A stretch of 64,000 nucleotides of DNA from Pseudaquabacterium inlustre. GTDB lineage: Bacteria; Pseudomonadota; Gammaproteobacteria; Burkholderiales; Burkholderiaceae_C. A program made the position numbers and the translations under genes. Shown piece after piece: positions 9,295 to 18,626 of this stretch. Numbering within the stretch: the first letter of the stretch is position 1; the number at the start of each line of letters is the position of its first letter. The notes under the pieces are model-generated. The model saw only the letters and a program-made list of their open reading frames with translations. It ran no database searches and had not been told where the DNA came from. Location: contig NZ_JBBUTH010000001.1 of NCBI RefSeq assembly GCF_038066595.1, positions 1 to 64,000 on the forward strand, read 5' to 3'.

Positions 9295-9699
9295 CTAACT
9301 GTGCTGAACCAGCAAGTGTTGCACGGCCGCGTCGACCCGCACGGCCTCGCTGGCCAGGCGGTCGAGCACCGGCGGCAGCGTGTGCGCCTGGCCTTCGCGC
9401 ACCGCCAGCTCGGCCTGGGCGCACAGGGCCGCCAGCTGCAGCGCGCCGATGCTGGCCGACGAGGACTTGAGCGTGTGCACCGCCAGGCGGGTGGCCGGCA
9501 GATCGTCGGCAGCACGGGCCTGCGCCAGCTGGCCGCTCAGCCGCGCCAGCGAATCGCGGTAGGCGGTGAGCACCCGGGCCATCAGCCGGTTGGCGCCGGT
9601 GGGGTCCAGTTGGGCCAGCTGGCCGAGCGTGCGTTCATCGAGCGGCGGCGGTTCGGCCGCGGCCGGGCGGGCGGTGGTGGTGTCGGGCGAGGCGGTCAT
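9295..9699 (-). CDS. Histidine phosphotransfer (HPt) domain protein
   Basis: The 134-residue protein is a stand-alone HPt domain with His75 in HTLKSSSASIGA, the canonical phospho-relay motif with the Lys and the small residues expected. Residues 1-22 are a disordered Ala/Pro/Thr leader. The ATG at 9699 is preferred over an upstream in-frame start that would add 15 residues without a better ribosome binding site. It precedes the REC-PAS-GGDEF-EAL gene by 12 bases and is divergent from a histidine kinase gene, so a kinase-HPt-regulator relay within this locus is plausible. The 231-base gap to the kinase start holds no other gene. Confidence 0.85.
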   Translation of the reverse strand: MTASPDTTTARPAAAEPPPLDERTLGQLAQLDPTGANRLMARVLTAYRDSLARLSGQLAQARAADDLPATRLAVHTLKSSSASIGALQLAALCAQAELAVREGQAHTLPPVLDRLASEAVRVDAAVQHLLVQHS

Positions 9700-9930
9700 G
9701 AGCGGGCAAGGGACGCCGTTGGCGGATCGGGGTGCCGCCGCCAACTACACCGCAGCCACCCGGATGGATCATCGCATCAAGCATGGCCCTCGGCACCCGT
9801 CGCGTCAATCGCAGGCCGGCCCGTGGCGCGGCCAGGCGTGGCAAAGGCCGCGCGGCCAGCATCCGCGTGGCGCGGCCGCGCCCTGCGCGGTGGCGCGGAC
9901 GCCACATGCGCCGTCCGTACAATCCGCCGC

Positions 9931-11571
9931 ATGTCGCGCGACCGCCCTGCCGGCGATTCCACGCCCGGTGCGACGCCGCCGGCGTCGCCTGCGCTGCCCA
10001 TGCTGCCCGTGCTGCCGCTGGCCCTGCTGCTCGGCGCGCTGGTGGCCGCCCTGCTGGGCAGCCAGCAGGTGCTGCCGGCCTGGCTGGGCGCGCTGGCCCT
10101 GCTGCTGGCCGTGGCCGGTGCCCTGGTGAGCGGCGCCTACTGGAGCCGCCAGCGCCAGCTGGAGCGCCTGCGCGAGGCGCGGCTGCACGCACAACTGCTG
10201 GGCCAGATGATCGACCTGTGGCAATGGCAGACCGACAGCGAGCATCGCCTGGTGCGCCTGCAGCCGCCGCAGGCCGCGCCCGCCTCGGCCTGGGTGCAGG
10301 GCAGCTACAGCGGCGAGCCGCTGTGGCAGCGTTTCGACGACGCCGCCCACAGCCTGCGCCACCGGCTGCAGGCCCAGGCCCCGATCCATGACCTGCGCGT
10401 GCTGCAGCCTGCCCCCGCAGGCGGTGGCACCACCCGGGCCTGGCGGCTGCGCGGTCAGCCACGCTTCGACGGCCGCGGCCGCTTCACGGGCTACCTGGGC
10501 GTGGCCGAACCGGCCGAGCCCCTCGAAGCCGCCGCCGACGCCCGGCGGGCGCTGGACGCCCTGCTGCAGGACGGCCCCGGTGCGCTGTGGCTGCTGGAGG
10601 CTGCGACGGACCCCGGTGCGGCGACGGGTTGGCGGCTCGAGCGCGCTAGCCCCGACGCCTGGGCGCTGCTGAACCTGCCCGCCCCGCCGGCCCAGGCGCT
10701 GGGCTGGAGCGAACTGCTGCGCCGCCTGCCCGACGCGCTGCGCGACAAGGCCCAAGGCCTGCAGCCCGGCGCCACGGCCACCGCCGAAGGCTGGCAGCTG
10801 CGCCTGATCGAACTGGCCGATGCGGCGGAGGGCCCGGCCGCCCGCCGCCTGCTGTGCGCCAGCCGCGCCAACGACGGCAGCGACCTGGCCCAGCAGGCCC
10901 TGGCCGCCGAGCATGCGGCCTTCAGCTACTCGATCTCGCACGACCTGCGTGCACCGATCCGCGTGGTCGAGGGCTTCGGCCGCATCCTGAAGGAAGACTA
11001 CGGCCCGTCGCTGGACCGCATCGGCAACGACCACCTCGACCGCGTGATGTCCGCCGCCGCGCGCATGAACCACATGATCGACGCGCTGCTGGCGCTGTCG
11101 AAGCTGAGCACCCAGCCGCTGGCGCGCCAGCCGGTGAACCTGTCGCAGCTGGCCGGCTATGTGGTGGACGAACTGCGCCGCGCCCAGCCCGAGCGCCAGG
11201 TGAACATCGACGTGGCGCCCGACCTGCACTGCACCGGCGACCCGACGCTGCTGCGCATGGCGCTGGAGAACCTGCTGGGCAATGCCTGGAAATACAGCGC
11301 CCGCGCCGAGCGGGCCGAGATCAGCTTTGAGCGCGTGCAGCAGGGTGGCCGGCCGGTGTACATGGTGCGCGACAACGGCGCCGGCTTCGACATGCGCTTC
11401 GCCGACCGCCTGTTCGGCGTGTTCCAGCGTCTGCACAGCGCCAGCGACTTCGCCGGCAACGGCGTGGGGCTGGCGTCGGTGCGGCGCATCGTGCGCCGGC
11501 ACGGCGGCGAGATCTGGGCCGAATCGGAAGTTGGCCAGGGCGCGCGCTTTTACTTCACGCTGAAGGACTGA
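9931..11571 (+). CDS. Membrane histidine kinase
   Basis: This 546-residue kinase has two N-terminal transmembrane helices (about 25-43 and 49-68) with almost no periplasmic loop. A poorly conserved PAS-like region follows (about 90-310). The HisKA dimerisation helix contains SYSISHDLRAP with phospho-His337, and the HATPase domain shows the N box LLGNAWKYS, the DNGAGFDM G1 box and GNGVGLASV. The kinase core resembles phytochrome-type kinases. The open frame runs far upstream, but the ATG at 9931 is the first start consistent with a membrane anchor. A TACAAT sequence at 9918-9923 could be a -10 element, though this would leave almost no leader. Confidence 0.88.
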   Translation: MSRDRPAGDSTPGATPPASPALPMLPVLPLALLLGALVAALLGSQQVLPAWLGALALLLAVAGALVSGAYWSRQRQLERLREARLHAQLLGQMIDLWQWQTDSEHRLVRLQPPQAAPASAWVQGSYSGEPLWQRFDDAAHSLRHRLQAQAPIHDLRVLQPAPAGGGTTRAWRLRGQPRFDGRGRFTGYLGVAEPAEPLEAAADARRALDALLQDGPGALWLLEAATDPGAATGWRLERASPDAWALLNLPAPPAQALGWSELLRRLPDALRDKAQGLQPGATATAEGWQLRLIELADAAEGPAARRLLCASRANDGSDLAQQALAAEHAAFSYSISHDLRAPIRVVEGFGRILKEDYGPSLDRIGNDHLDRVMSAAARMNHMIDALLALSKLSTQPLARQPVNLSQLAGYVVDELRRAQPERQVNIDVAPDLHCTGDPTLLRMALENLLGNAWKYSARAERAEISFERVQQGGRPVYMVRDNGAGFDMRFADRLFGVFQRLHSASDFAGNGVGLASVRRIVRRHGGEIWAESEVGQGARFYFTLKD

Positions 11572-11618
11572 CCCACGGTCGACGGATGGTCGGCGAAAGG
11601 CCGGCGACCAGGCTGAGC

Positions 11619-12299
11619 TCAGCCCTGCCCGCGCGCCAGCAGTTCCACCGCCTCCACCAGCCGCTGCGCCTGCTCGACCAGCGAGCGCCGCTCCTCGCCG
11701 GCCAGGCGTTGCAGGCGCTCCAGGGCCTGACCGCGCTGCAGCGAGTAGCGGTGCATCAGCACGCCCACGGCCAGCGGCACCGGGTCCAGCGCCGCCGCCG
11801 GTGACCGGGCCGCCTCGCCCGCGGCCACGGCCGGCGTGGCCGCAGCCGGTGTGGCCACCGGCGCCGCGGCGGCCGCCCCACCGCGCCGGTGCGGCAGGTT
11901 GGCGAAGGCCGCCTCCACGGTGGGCAGGATCTGGCCGATGTCCAGCGGCTTGACCAGGTAGGCCACGGCGCCCAGGGCCTTGACCTGCTGCACCGTCTCG
12001 TCGTCGGCAAAGGCCGACAGGAACATGAAGGGCGTGTGCAGGTACTCGCGCAGGTAGGCGGCCACGTCGAAGCCGCTCTTGCCTTCCATGCGGATGTCCA
12101 GCAGCGCCAGCTCGGGCCGGTGCTGGCGCGCCAGCAGGATGGCGTCGTCGCCGTTGTCGGCGTCGATCACCTCGTAGCCGGCCTGGGCCAGCCCGTGGGT
12201 GACGGTGGCCAGCACCAGGCGGTCGTCGTCGACGACCAGGATGCGGCCCTTGGAGGGATTGCCGTTGCTGCCGGTATCGGCCATCTGCTGCACTTCCAT
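11619..12299 (-). CDS. ANTAR-domain response regulator
   Basis: The 226-residue product has a receiver domain (residues 18-130, VVDDD pocket, phospho-Asp68 in LLDIRMEG, KPLD switch Lys), an Ala/Pro/Thr linker (about 135-165), and a C-terminal ANTAR domain (about 170-225) with VLMHRYSLQRGQALERLQRLA. ANTAR proteins bind RNA hairpins and antiterminate transcription when phosphorylated. The ATG at 12299 has AAGG about seven bases upstream; an upstream in-frame ATG at 12332 lacks one. It follows the multi-PAS HisKA_2 kinase gene, the usual cognate partner class, by about 45 bases. Its RNA targets are not evident here. Confidence 0.88.
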   Translation of the reverse strand: MEVQQMADTGSNGNPSKGRILVVDDDRLVLATVTHGLAQAGYEVIDADNGDDAILLARQHRPELALLDIRMEGKSGFDVAAYLREYLHTPFMFLSAFADDETVQQVKALGAVAYLVKPLDIGQILPTVEAAFANLPHRRGGAAAAAPVATPAAATPAVAAGEAARSPAAALDPVPLAVGVLMHRYSLQRGQALERLQRLAGEERRSLVEQAQRLVEAVELLARGQG

Positions 12300-12344
12300 C
12301 TGGCGCCTTGCCTGCGGCGCCTCGGCGCCCATTGTCGCAAACGG

Positions 12345-15300
12345 TCAGATCGGTTCCAGGAGCGTGATGCTCGGCGGCACCAGCACCACCTTGGCCTCCA
12401 CCTCGACGCCGGCCTGGGCGAGCGTGAGCGTGGCGCTGCGGCGCGGCAGCAGCGCGCGCACCAGGCCCAGGCCCGACACGCCCGGCGGCACCTGGGCCAG
12501 GCTGAAGCCCTCGCGCAGCTGGCCGGGGCTGTAGATGGCGATGCTCAGGCGCGCCTCGTCGCAGGTCAGCACGCAGCGGATCTCGCCCGCCGCGGTGCCG
12601 TGCTTGACGGCGTTGGTGAGCAGCTCGTTGATGGTCAGCGCAATGGGGATCGACTCGGCCTCGGGCAGCGCGAAGCGGTGCGGCGGCGTGCCCTCCACCA
12701 CCACCTGGATGGCGCGGCCGAAGGTGCGCTGCACGCTGGCCGTCACCGCCTCCAGCAGCGGCTTGATGCGCAGCGGCCCGGTGGCGCCCACCTGCAGGCC
12801 GTGCACCTGGGCGATGGCCTGCACCTGGCCCACGGCCTCGCCGATCAGCGCCGCCACCTCGGGCCGGCGCGCCGCCGTCTGCTGCAGCAGGCCGGCCACG
12901 CCCTGCAGGTTGTTCTTGATGCGGTGGTGCACTTCCTTGACCAGCATCTCGCGCTGCGCGATGGCGGCCTCGAAGCGCGCCTGCTCGGCCGCGCGCTGCT
13001 CGGTCACGTCGCTGGCCACCAGCAGCAGCTGCGACTCGGCCGATCCGCCGCCCACCGGCGCGCCCAGCGAAACGATGCGCATGTCCCAGACCCGCGTCTC
13101 GCCCTCGCCGTCGGCCCGCGACGGGCGCGGCCACTCGCGGCGCAGGCCCTCGGGGCGCTGCAGGGCCTGGGCCAGGTCGGCCTGCAGGGCCTGCACGTCG
13201 GCCTCGCCGAACCACACCACCGGCGGCTGGCCCAGCACGGCCTCGACCGGGCGGCCGAAGAACATGGCCGCCATCTGGTTCATGCGCAGCACGCGCTGGC
13301 TGCCGGCATCGAACAGCGCGATGGCCAGCGGCGCGGTCTCGATGATGCGCTGCAGGCTGGCCTGGGCCTGGGCGATCGACACCTCGGCCTGGCGCCGGCG
13401 CTCGATGTCCAGCAGCGCGAAGGTGATCTGGCTGCCCGGCCCCAGCGTGGCCGTGCGGCTGCCCTCGGGCCCGGTGACCACGGCATTGCCCACCACCCAG
13501 AACTCGCGGCCGTCGCGGCCGCGCAGCTTGCACTCGAAGGTCTCGGCCTGGCCGTCGGCCAGGGCCTGCAGGTAATGCGTGGCGCGCAGCGGGTGATCGG
13601 GTTCGGCGGTGGCCACGATGGCGATCGGCTCGCCGACGAAATCGGCCAGCTCGCCGCCGAACATGCGTCGCGCCGAGCGGTTCATCCACTCGATGCCGCC
13701 GCCGTCGCCCACGGTGACGATGCCCACCAGCACCGAGTCGAGGATGGCGCGGGTGCGTTCGGCCTGCAGCTGCACCGCCTCGCGCGCGCGCCGGCGCTCG
13801 TCGACGTCCACGTACGAGCAGATCAGCCCGGCCTCGGGGTCGGCGTCGTCGACGCGGCGCTTGCTGACCTGCACCCACAGCAGGCGGCCGTCGCGGCGGC
13901 GCAGGCGGCGCTCGCCCCGCCACAGGCCGTTGGCACCCAGCGCGGCACGCTGCGTCTCGCCGAGCCGGGCATGGGCCTCGGCATCCTCGAACAGCGCGGC
14001 CAGCGGCATCTGCTCGAGCTCGTGCACGGTGTAGCCGGTCAACTGGGCCAGGGCCTCGTTGGCGCGCTCGATGCGGTCGTGGCGCAGGTAAGCCAGACCC
14101 ACGTCGGACAGGCTGAACATCAGCGCCCGCTCGCGCGCCAGCGCCTCCAGTTCGGCCTGCTGGGCCTTCAGGCGCGACACGTCGGTGAGCACCACCACCA
14201 GCTCGGGCTCGGCCGCGCCCGATTCGCCCAGCGCCCGGCTGACCGACAGCGCATACCAGGCCGCCGGCGCGCCCTCGGCGGCCTGCGGTGTGCGGATCTC
14301 GAGCTCGGGCACGCCCTCGCCGGCCAGCGCCTGGCGCAGCGCGGCCAGGGCCTCGGGCTGGGCGGCCAGCAGCTCGGCCACGCGCAGGCCGGCCGAGGCG
14401 CCAGCCGGCAGGCCCAGCATGGCCTCGAAGCGCTGGTTGCAGCGCACCAGCTGCTCGCCGCGCAGGTAGGCGATGCCGGCGCTGGTGCCTTCGAGGATGG
14501 TGGACAGCTCTCGCAGCAGCTGCTCGCTGCGGTGGTGCGCCTCCTCCTGCTCGGTGACGTCCAGCGTCACCACGCTCAGGGCGGTGCGCCCGCCGGTCAG
14601 CTCGCCGGGCTCCACCCGCGTGAGCAGCCAGCGCGTGCCCACGTCAGGCACCTGCACGGCATAGCGCACCTGCACGCGCTGGCCGTCGCGCAGCGCGCGC
14701 TGCAGGCGCTCGAAGGCCTCGCGCGAGCCGGGCGCCACCTGGTCGCGGCCGATGGACTGCAGCCCGGCCGGCAGGCCGGCGACCGGCGCCGCCGCCGGGC
14801 CGCCGGGCGGCGGCGTGGCCGCACCGGGCCGGCTGGCGCGGCTCTTGACCCAGCCGCGCGAGGCCTCGTAGGTGGCCACGCCGACGCCGGCGGTGTCCAT
14901 CAGCGCGCCGATCTCCAGCTGCGCCAGGTCGTGCTCGTCTTCCAGGCTGCGGTCTTCCACCACCGCCATCACGCGCAGCTGGCCCTGCTCGTTGCGGAAG
15001 GCGCGCAGCCGTGCGCGCAGGCGCTGGCGTCGGCCCTCGGCCACCGCGCCTGTACCCCCTGCCGCCGCGCCGCCCGCCCGCGGCGGCAGCGTCACCGTGG
15101 CCAGCACCTCCAGCGGCGCGGCATCGGGGCGCAGTTCGGGGTGCGGGCGATCGCCCTCCCAGGCCAGCAGCTGGGCCAGATCGGCCGGCGCCTCGCCCAG
15201 CAGCACCGGGGCGTGGCCCACCAGCGCCTCGAAGGCGGCGTTGCTGCGCACCACCAGACCGTCGGCGTCGTAGACCAGCATGCCGATCGGGCTGAGGTCG

Positions 15301-16088
15301 AACCAGTGCTCCAGCTCATGGCCCGAGTGCTCGGCCTGCTGGCGAGCCAGGTGCTCGGGCGTGACGTCGTGCATCAGCGACAGCAGCAGCGGCCGGCCGT
15401 CGTCGGCACTGACCCACAGCGGCGCATGGCGGAACCAGCGCAGCCGGCCCAGCGCATCGATCAGCCGGCGCTCGAGCTGCAGCTGCGGCCGGCGCCCCTC
15501 GTGCAGGGCCTGCAGCAGCTCGGCGCGCCCCTGCTGCACGGCGTCGTGGTCGGCCGGCGGCATCAGCGCCTGCAGGTCGTGGCCCAGCACGCGATCGGGT
15601 GGCAGGCCCAGGGCCTCGAAGAAGGCGCGGTTGGCGGCCACGCAGACGAACTGCGCGTCCTGCACCAGCAGCGGCTGCGGCGTGTCCCACAGCAGGCGCA
15701 CCAGCTCGGTGGTGGCCCCGGCGGCCAGCGGCGGCAGCGGGGGCGGCGGCGGCTCGGCCGGCGCACGCAGCATCCAGCCGCTGCCCTGGCTGCGGGCCAG
15801 CGTGAACGGCAGCGTCGGCCCGTCGACCAGGCCCAGCTGCAGCGTGGCTTCGGGCTGGCCGGCCAGCAGCGCGGCCAGCAGGCGGGCCTGGGCGTCGGCG
15901 CTCAGGCGCGGGCAGGCGTCGGCGGCGGGCTGGCCCGGCTCGCAGCCCAGGCGGCGCGCGGCCGCCTTGTTGCACCAGGACACGCGCTGGCGCGCATCCA
16001 TCAGCACCAGCAGATCCCCGACGCCATCGAGCAGCGCCGTGAGCTGGGCATTCGACGGCAGCGTGACCGGTCGCGCAAGCAAAGCCAT
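12345..16088 (-). CDS. Soluble multi-PAS histidine kinase of the HisKA_2 class
   Basis: This 1247-residue protein contains about seven or eight successive PAS units; clear starts include LTALLDGVGDLLVLMD (about residue 16), LEHWFDLSPIGMLVYD (about 260), TILEGTSAGIAYL, ALMFSLSDVGLAYL, RAILDSVLVGIVTV and RIIETAPLAIALFD. The kinase core at about 1045-1247 has EVHHRIKNNLQ with the phospho-acceptor in the His pair 1054-1055, NELLTNAVKH as N box and GLGLVRALL. No transmembrane helix is present, so it senses an internal signal. HisKA_2 kinases commonly pair with ANTAR regulators, and the downstream gene is one. Proline- and glycine-rich linkers of very high GC separate the PAS units. Confidence 0.9.
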   Translation of the reverse strand: MALLARPVTLPSNAQLTALLDGVGDLLVLMDARQRVSWCNKAAARRLGCEPGQPAADACPRLSADAQARLLAALLAGQPEATLQLGLVDGPTLPFTLARSQGSGWMLRAPAEPPPPPLPPLAAGATTELVRLLWDTPQPLLVQDAQFVCVAANRAFFEALGLPPDRVLGHDLQALMPPADHDAVQQGRAELLQALHEGRRPQLQLERRLIDALGRLRWFRHAPLWVSADDGRPLLLSLMHDVTPEHLARQQAEHSGHELEHWFDLSPIGMLVYDADGLVVRSNAAFEALVGHAPVLLGEAPADLAQLLAWEGDRPHPELRPDAAPLEVLATVTLPPRAGGAAAGGTGAVAEGRRQRLRARLRAFRNEQGQLRVMAVVEDRSLEDEHDLAQLEIGALMDTAGVGVATYEASRGWVKSRASRPGAATPPPGGPAAAPVAGLPAGLQSIGRDQVAPGSREAFERLQRALRDGQRVQVRYAVQVPDVGTRWLLTRVEPGELTGGRTALSVVTLDVTEQEEAHHRSEQLLRELSTILEGTSAGIAYLRGEQLVRCNQRFEAMLGLPAGASAGLRVAELLAAQPEALAALRQALAGEGVPELEIRTPQAAEGAPAAWYALSVSRALGESGAAEPELVVVLTDVSRLKAQQAELEALARERALMFSLSDVGLAYLRHDRIERANEALAQLTGYTVHELEQMPLAALFEDAEAHARLGETQRAALGANGLWRGERRLRRRDGRLLWVQVSKRRVDDADPEAGLICSYVDVDERRRAREAVQLQAERTRAILDSVLVGIVTVGDGGGIEWMNRSARRMFGGELADFVGEPIAIVATAEPDHPLRATHYLQALADGQAETFECKLRGRDGREFWVVGNAVVTGPEGSRTATLGPGSQITFALLDIERRRQAEVSIAQAQASLQRIIETAPLAIALFDAGSQRVLRMNQMAAMFFGRPVEAVLGQPPVVWFGEADVQALQADLAQALQRPEGLRREWPRPSRADGEGETRVWDMRIVSLGAPVGGGSAESQLLLVASDVTEQRAAEQARFEAAIAQREMLVKEVHHRIKNNLQGVAGLLQQTAARRPEVAALIGEAVGQVQAIAQVHGLQVGATGPLRIKPLLEAVTASVQRTFGRAIQVVVEGTPPHRFALPEAESIPIALTINELLTNAVKHGTAAGEIRCVLTCDEARLSIAIYSPGQLREGFSLAQVPPGVSGLGLVRALLPRRSATLTLAQAGVEVEAKVVLVPPSITLLEPI

Positions 16089-16149
16089 GCGGCCAGTTTA
16101 GCGGCCGGCCCGACGCCGGGCCGGGCTGCCCGCGGCGCCGGGTGCGCCG

Positions 16150-17361
16150 TCAGTCCAGCTGGCGTGCCGCGGCCAGTGCGCGCAGCACCGAGCGGTTGAC
16201 CGTGCCCATGCCCATCATCAGCGTGTCGGCGGCTTGGCGGATGTCGTAGACCGAGGCCGATTCCACCGCGCGCACCAGTTCCAGGTAGGGATGGTGCGGG
16301 CCGTCGTCGGACACCAGCGCGGCACGCACGCTGTCGCTGGTGGGCACCGAGTTCAGCAGCACGTCGAAGGGCTGCTGCATCAGCCGGTCGAGCAGCGAGA
16401 ACACGCCACAGATGAACAGGTCGCCGCGGGTCTCGTCGTCGCAGCCGGCCTCGCGGCCCAGCTCTTCCATCAGCAGGCCGCGGCGCACCGCGGCGTAGAT
16501 CACCGGCTTGAGGTTGGCGTCGCGCCCGCCCGAGGCCAGCAGCAGCGCCAGCCAGCGCTTCAGGCGCTGGTAGCCCAGCATCATGATGGCGTGGCGGAAG
16601 GAGCTGATCTCCACGCTCAGCCCGAAGGCCGGCGAGTTGATGTAGCGCAGCAGCTTGTAGGCCATGGTGGGGTCGTTCTTCATCACCGCCTCGAGCCGCT
16701 CGATGGGCTCGGCGCGGTCGACCCGGTTGATCAGCTCGACGATGGCCTGCAGCTCGGGCCGCGCCTGCCCCGGCCGCACCGCACCGGCCACCGCCGGGTC
16801 GTCGATCGGCCAGCCCAGCACGGCGATGGCGCCGCGGCCGAAGGCATCGTTCATCTCGGCCAGTGTGCGCACGCCCGACTGCACATGCGGGATGTTGCGC
16901 GACACGCCGCCGGGTGGCGGCAGGCCGTCGCGGCGCTCGTCGGCCAGGTCGATGATCGAATAGGCGAAGCAGGGCAGCAACTCGCGCGGCAGCGGCGTGA
17001 CCGGCCGCCCCTTGATCAGCAGCGTGTTGCCGGCCTTGTACAGCGCGGTCAGCGCCGCGGCATGCGCCGCGTCGGCGGCCAGGAAGGCCGGCACCTCCAG
17101 CATCAGGTGCGGGGGCAGCTCGCAGCCCAGCAGCTGACCCAGCAAGGCCTCGCCGGCCACGTTCAGCGACACGCGACCGGCATCGGCGGGCCAGGTGTCG
17201 GCCAGCAGGGCCAGCAGCTCGCCCGCGTCGGGGCGGGCCTCGGGCTGCAGCGGGAAGACGGTCAGCCGCAGCGCGGTGATCGCCCGGTGGCGGTCGATCA
17301 TCGGCGAATAGCCCAGGGCCAGCTGGCCCAAAACGCGATGATCCACGGTGGTGTCTGTCAT
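16150..17361 (-). CDS. EAL-like/HDOD signalling protein
   Basis: The 403-residue protein has the two-part build of the YuxH-like family: an N-terminal degenerate EAL-fold half (about 10-190), lacking the EAL and DDFG catalytic motifs, and a C-terminal HDOD domain (about 200-400) with IERLEAVMKNDPTMAYKLLRYINS and FRHAIMMLGYQRLKRWL. HDOD domains act in signalling, often linked to motility or cyclic di-GMP. It is probably regulatory rather than enzymatic. The ATG at 17361 is taken; the frame is open to a TTG at 17379. Its position directly before the flagellar operon end and after a kinase block fits a motility-related role, which is inference. Confidence 0.85.
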   Translation of the reverse strand: MTDTTVDHRVLGQLALGYSPMIDRHRAITALRLTVFPLQPEARPDAGELLALLADTWPADAGRVSLNVAGEALLGQLLGCELPPHLMLEVPAFLAADAAHAAALTALYKAGNTLLIKGRPVTPLPRELLPCFAYSIIDLADERRDGLPPPGGVSRNIPHVQSGVRTLAEMNDAFGRGAIAVLGWPIDDPAVAGAVRPGQARPELQAIVELINRVDRAEPIERLEAVMKNDPTMAYKLLRYINSPAFGLSVEISSFRHAIMMLGYQRLKRWLALLLASGGRDANLKPVIYAAVRRGLLMEELGREAGCDDETRGDLFICGVFSLLDRLMQQPFDVLLNSVPTSDSVRAALVSDDGPHHPYLELVRAVESASVYDIRQAADTLMMGMGTVNRSVLRALAAARQLD

Positions 17362-17412
17362 GCCGAGAGTGTCCGACAAACCGGCCCCCGGTTCGCCGCT
17401 GGATGAGGTGGC

Positions 17413-18615
17413 TTACTTCAGATAGTCGAGCAGCGACATGCGCTGCACGATGGCATAGCTCTGCAGCGCGGCCTGGTAGCCGCTTTCCTGCTGCTTGTAG
17501 TCGGAGATGGCCTGCACCATGTCGACGTCTTCCACGCTGGCCTGGGCGGTCTTGGCCCACAGCATGCGATCCTGGTTGCGGCTGTCGATGGCGTCGAGCC
17601 GGTTCATGTCGGTGCCGGCCTGGGCGCGTGCCGACATGAACTGGGCCATCACCGCGTCCATGTCGCGCAGGCCGCTGGAGACCGCCTGCGCCACCTGCGA
17701 GCCGGTGGCCTGCGGGTCGGACAGCGCGCTGATCGCGTTGTCCAGCGCCGTGAACGGGCTCAGTTCGGGCTGCGACGGCGCCAGCGTGAAGCTGTCGCCG
17801 TCGCCGGGCTGGCCGGTGATCGTGAAGCTCATGCCGTCGACCGTGATCGCGCTGCCCGAGACGAAGCCCACGCCGCTCTGGCCGGTGGGCGCGCCGTCCT
17901 GCAGCACGTCGTAGGTGGTGACGCCGTCGACCACGCTGAAGGTCAGCGCGTAGCTGCTGCCGGTGATGGCCGCGGGATCGGACACGCTGCCGGCGCTGAT
18001 CCAGGCCTGGCCCGAATTGGCACCCGACTGGCCGGTGACGAACACGCCGTTGCCGCTGCGCGCCGACAGCCAGATGGCCTGGCCGTCCAGCGTGGTGGGC
18101 ATGGCCTCGCGGGTGGAGGCCTGGGTCTGGCCGGCGGCGGCGGTGGGGGCCAGCGTCACGCCGCCGGGGGTGTCGAGGAAGGGCACGGTGCCCGAGGTCT
18201 GACCGCCGAAGACAAAGCCGCCCGCGCCGTCGTCCTGGTTGGCCAGGGCCAGCAGCTGGGTGCGGAAGTTCTTCAGCTGCTGCACCTGGGCATTGCGCTC
18301 GCTGGGGCTGTAGGTGGCGTTGCCGGCGGTGACGATGGTCTCGCGCGCGCTTTGCAGCAGCTCGACGGCCTGCCCCAGCGTGGACTCACCCAGCTTCATG
18401 GCATTGCGGCTGGCATCCACCGAGCGCTGGTCGGAGCCGATGCGCTGCTGTGCGATGTAGGCGCGCTCGGCCCGCGCCGCGCCGGTGGGGTCGTCGCTGG
18501 TCTTGTTGATGCGCTTGCCATTGGTCATCGAGGCCTGCACCTCGGACAGGTCGCGCTGGCGGCGCTGCAGGCTGTCGATCGAGCTGTCGTAGCGGTAGGC
18601 GGTGGAGACTCTCAT
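17413..18615 (-). CDS. flgL: Flagellar hook-filament junction protein FlgL
   Basis: FlgL (HAP3) forms the distal junction between hook and filament and resembles flagellin at both ends. The 400-residue product has the N-terminal signature MRVSTAYRYDSSIDSLQRRQRDLSE with coiled-coil heptads through residue 110, a variable middle rich in Gly/Thr/Ser, and the C-terminal helix AISDYKQQESGYQAALQSYA that packs in the junction. It is exported by the flagellar type III system, so no signal peptide is expected. It is the last gene of the flgB-L operon and starts 11 bases after flgK. Confidence 0.95.
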   Translation of the reverse strand: MRVSTAYRYDSSIDSLQRRQRDLSEVQASMTNGKRINKTSDDPTGAARAERAYIAQQRIGSDQRSVDASRNAMKLGESTLGQAVELLQSARETIVTAGNATYSPSERNAQVQQLKNFRTQLLALANQDDGAGGFVFGGQTSGTVPFLDTPGGVTLAPTAAAGQTQASTREAMPTTLDGQAIWLSARSGNGVFVTGQSGANSGQAWISAGSVSDPAAITGSSYALTFSVVDGVTTYDVLQDGAPTGQSGVGFVSGSAITVDGMSFTITGQPGDGDSFTLAPSQPELSPFTALDNAISALSDPQATGSQVAQAVSSGLRDMDAVMAQFMSARAQAGTDMNRLDAIDSRNQDRMLWAKTAQASVEDVDMVQAISDYKQQESGYQAALQSYAIVQRMSLLDYLK

Positions 18616-18626
18616 GGCATGTCACC

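Noticed and set aside
6883..9930. Very long plus-strand open frame leading into the histidine kinase gene
   Set aside because: The translation is rich in His, Gln, Arg and Ala and is antisense to two well-supported signalling genes; only the part from 9931 onward encodes a recognisable kinase.
9805..13923. Open frame of about 1370 codons on the minus strand
   Set aside because: It runs in another frame through a kinase and a regulator and has low-complexity Arg/Gly/Ala translation with no motif.
11889..16199. Open frame of about 1430 codons on the plus strand
   Set aside because: It is the antisense shadow of the multi-PAS kinase; composition is Gln/His/Arg-rich with no domain, as expected for a GC-rich genome.
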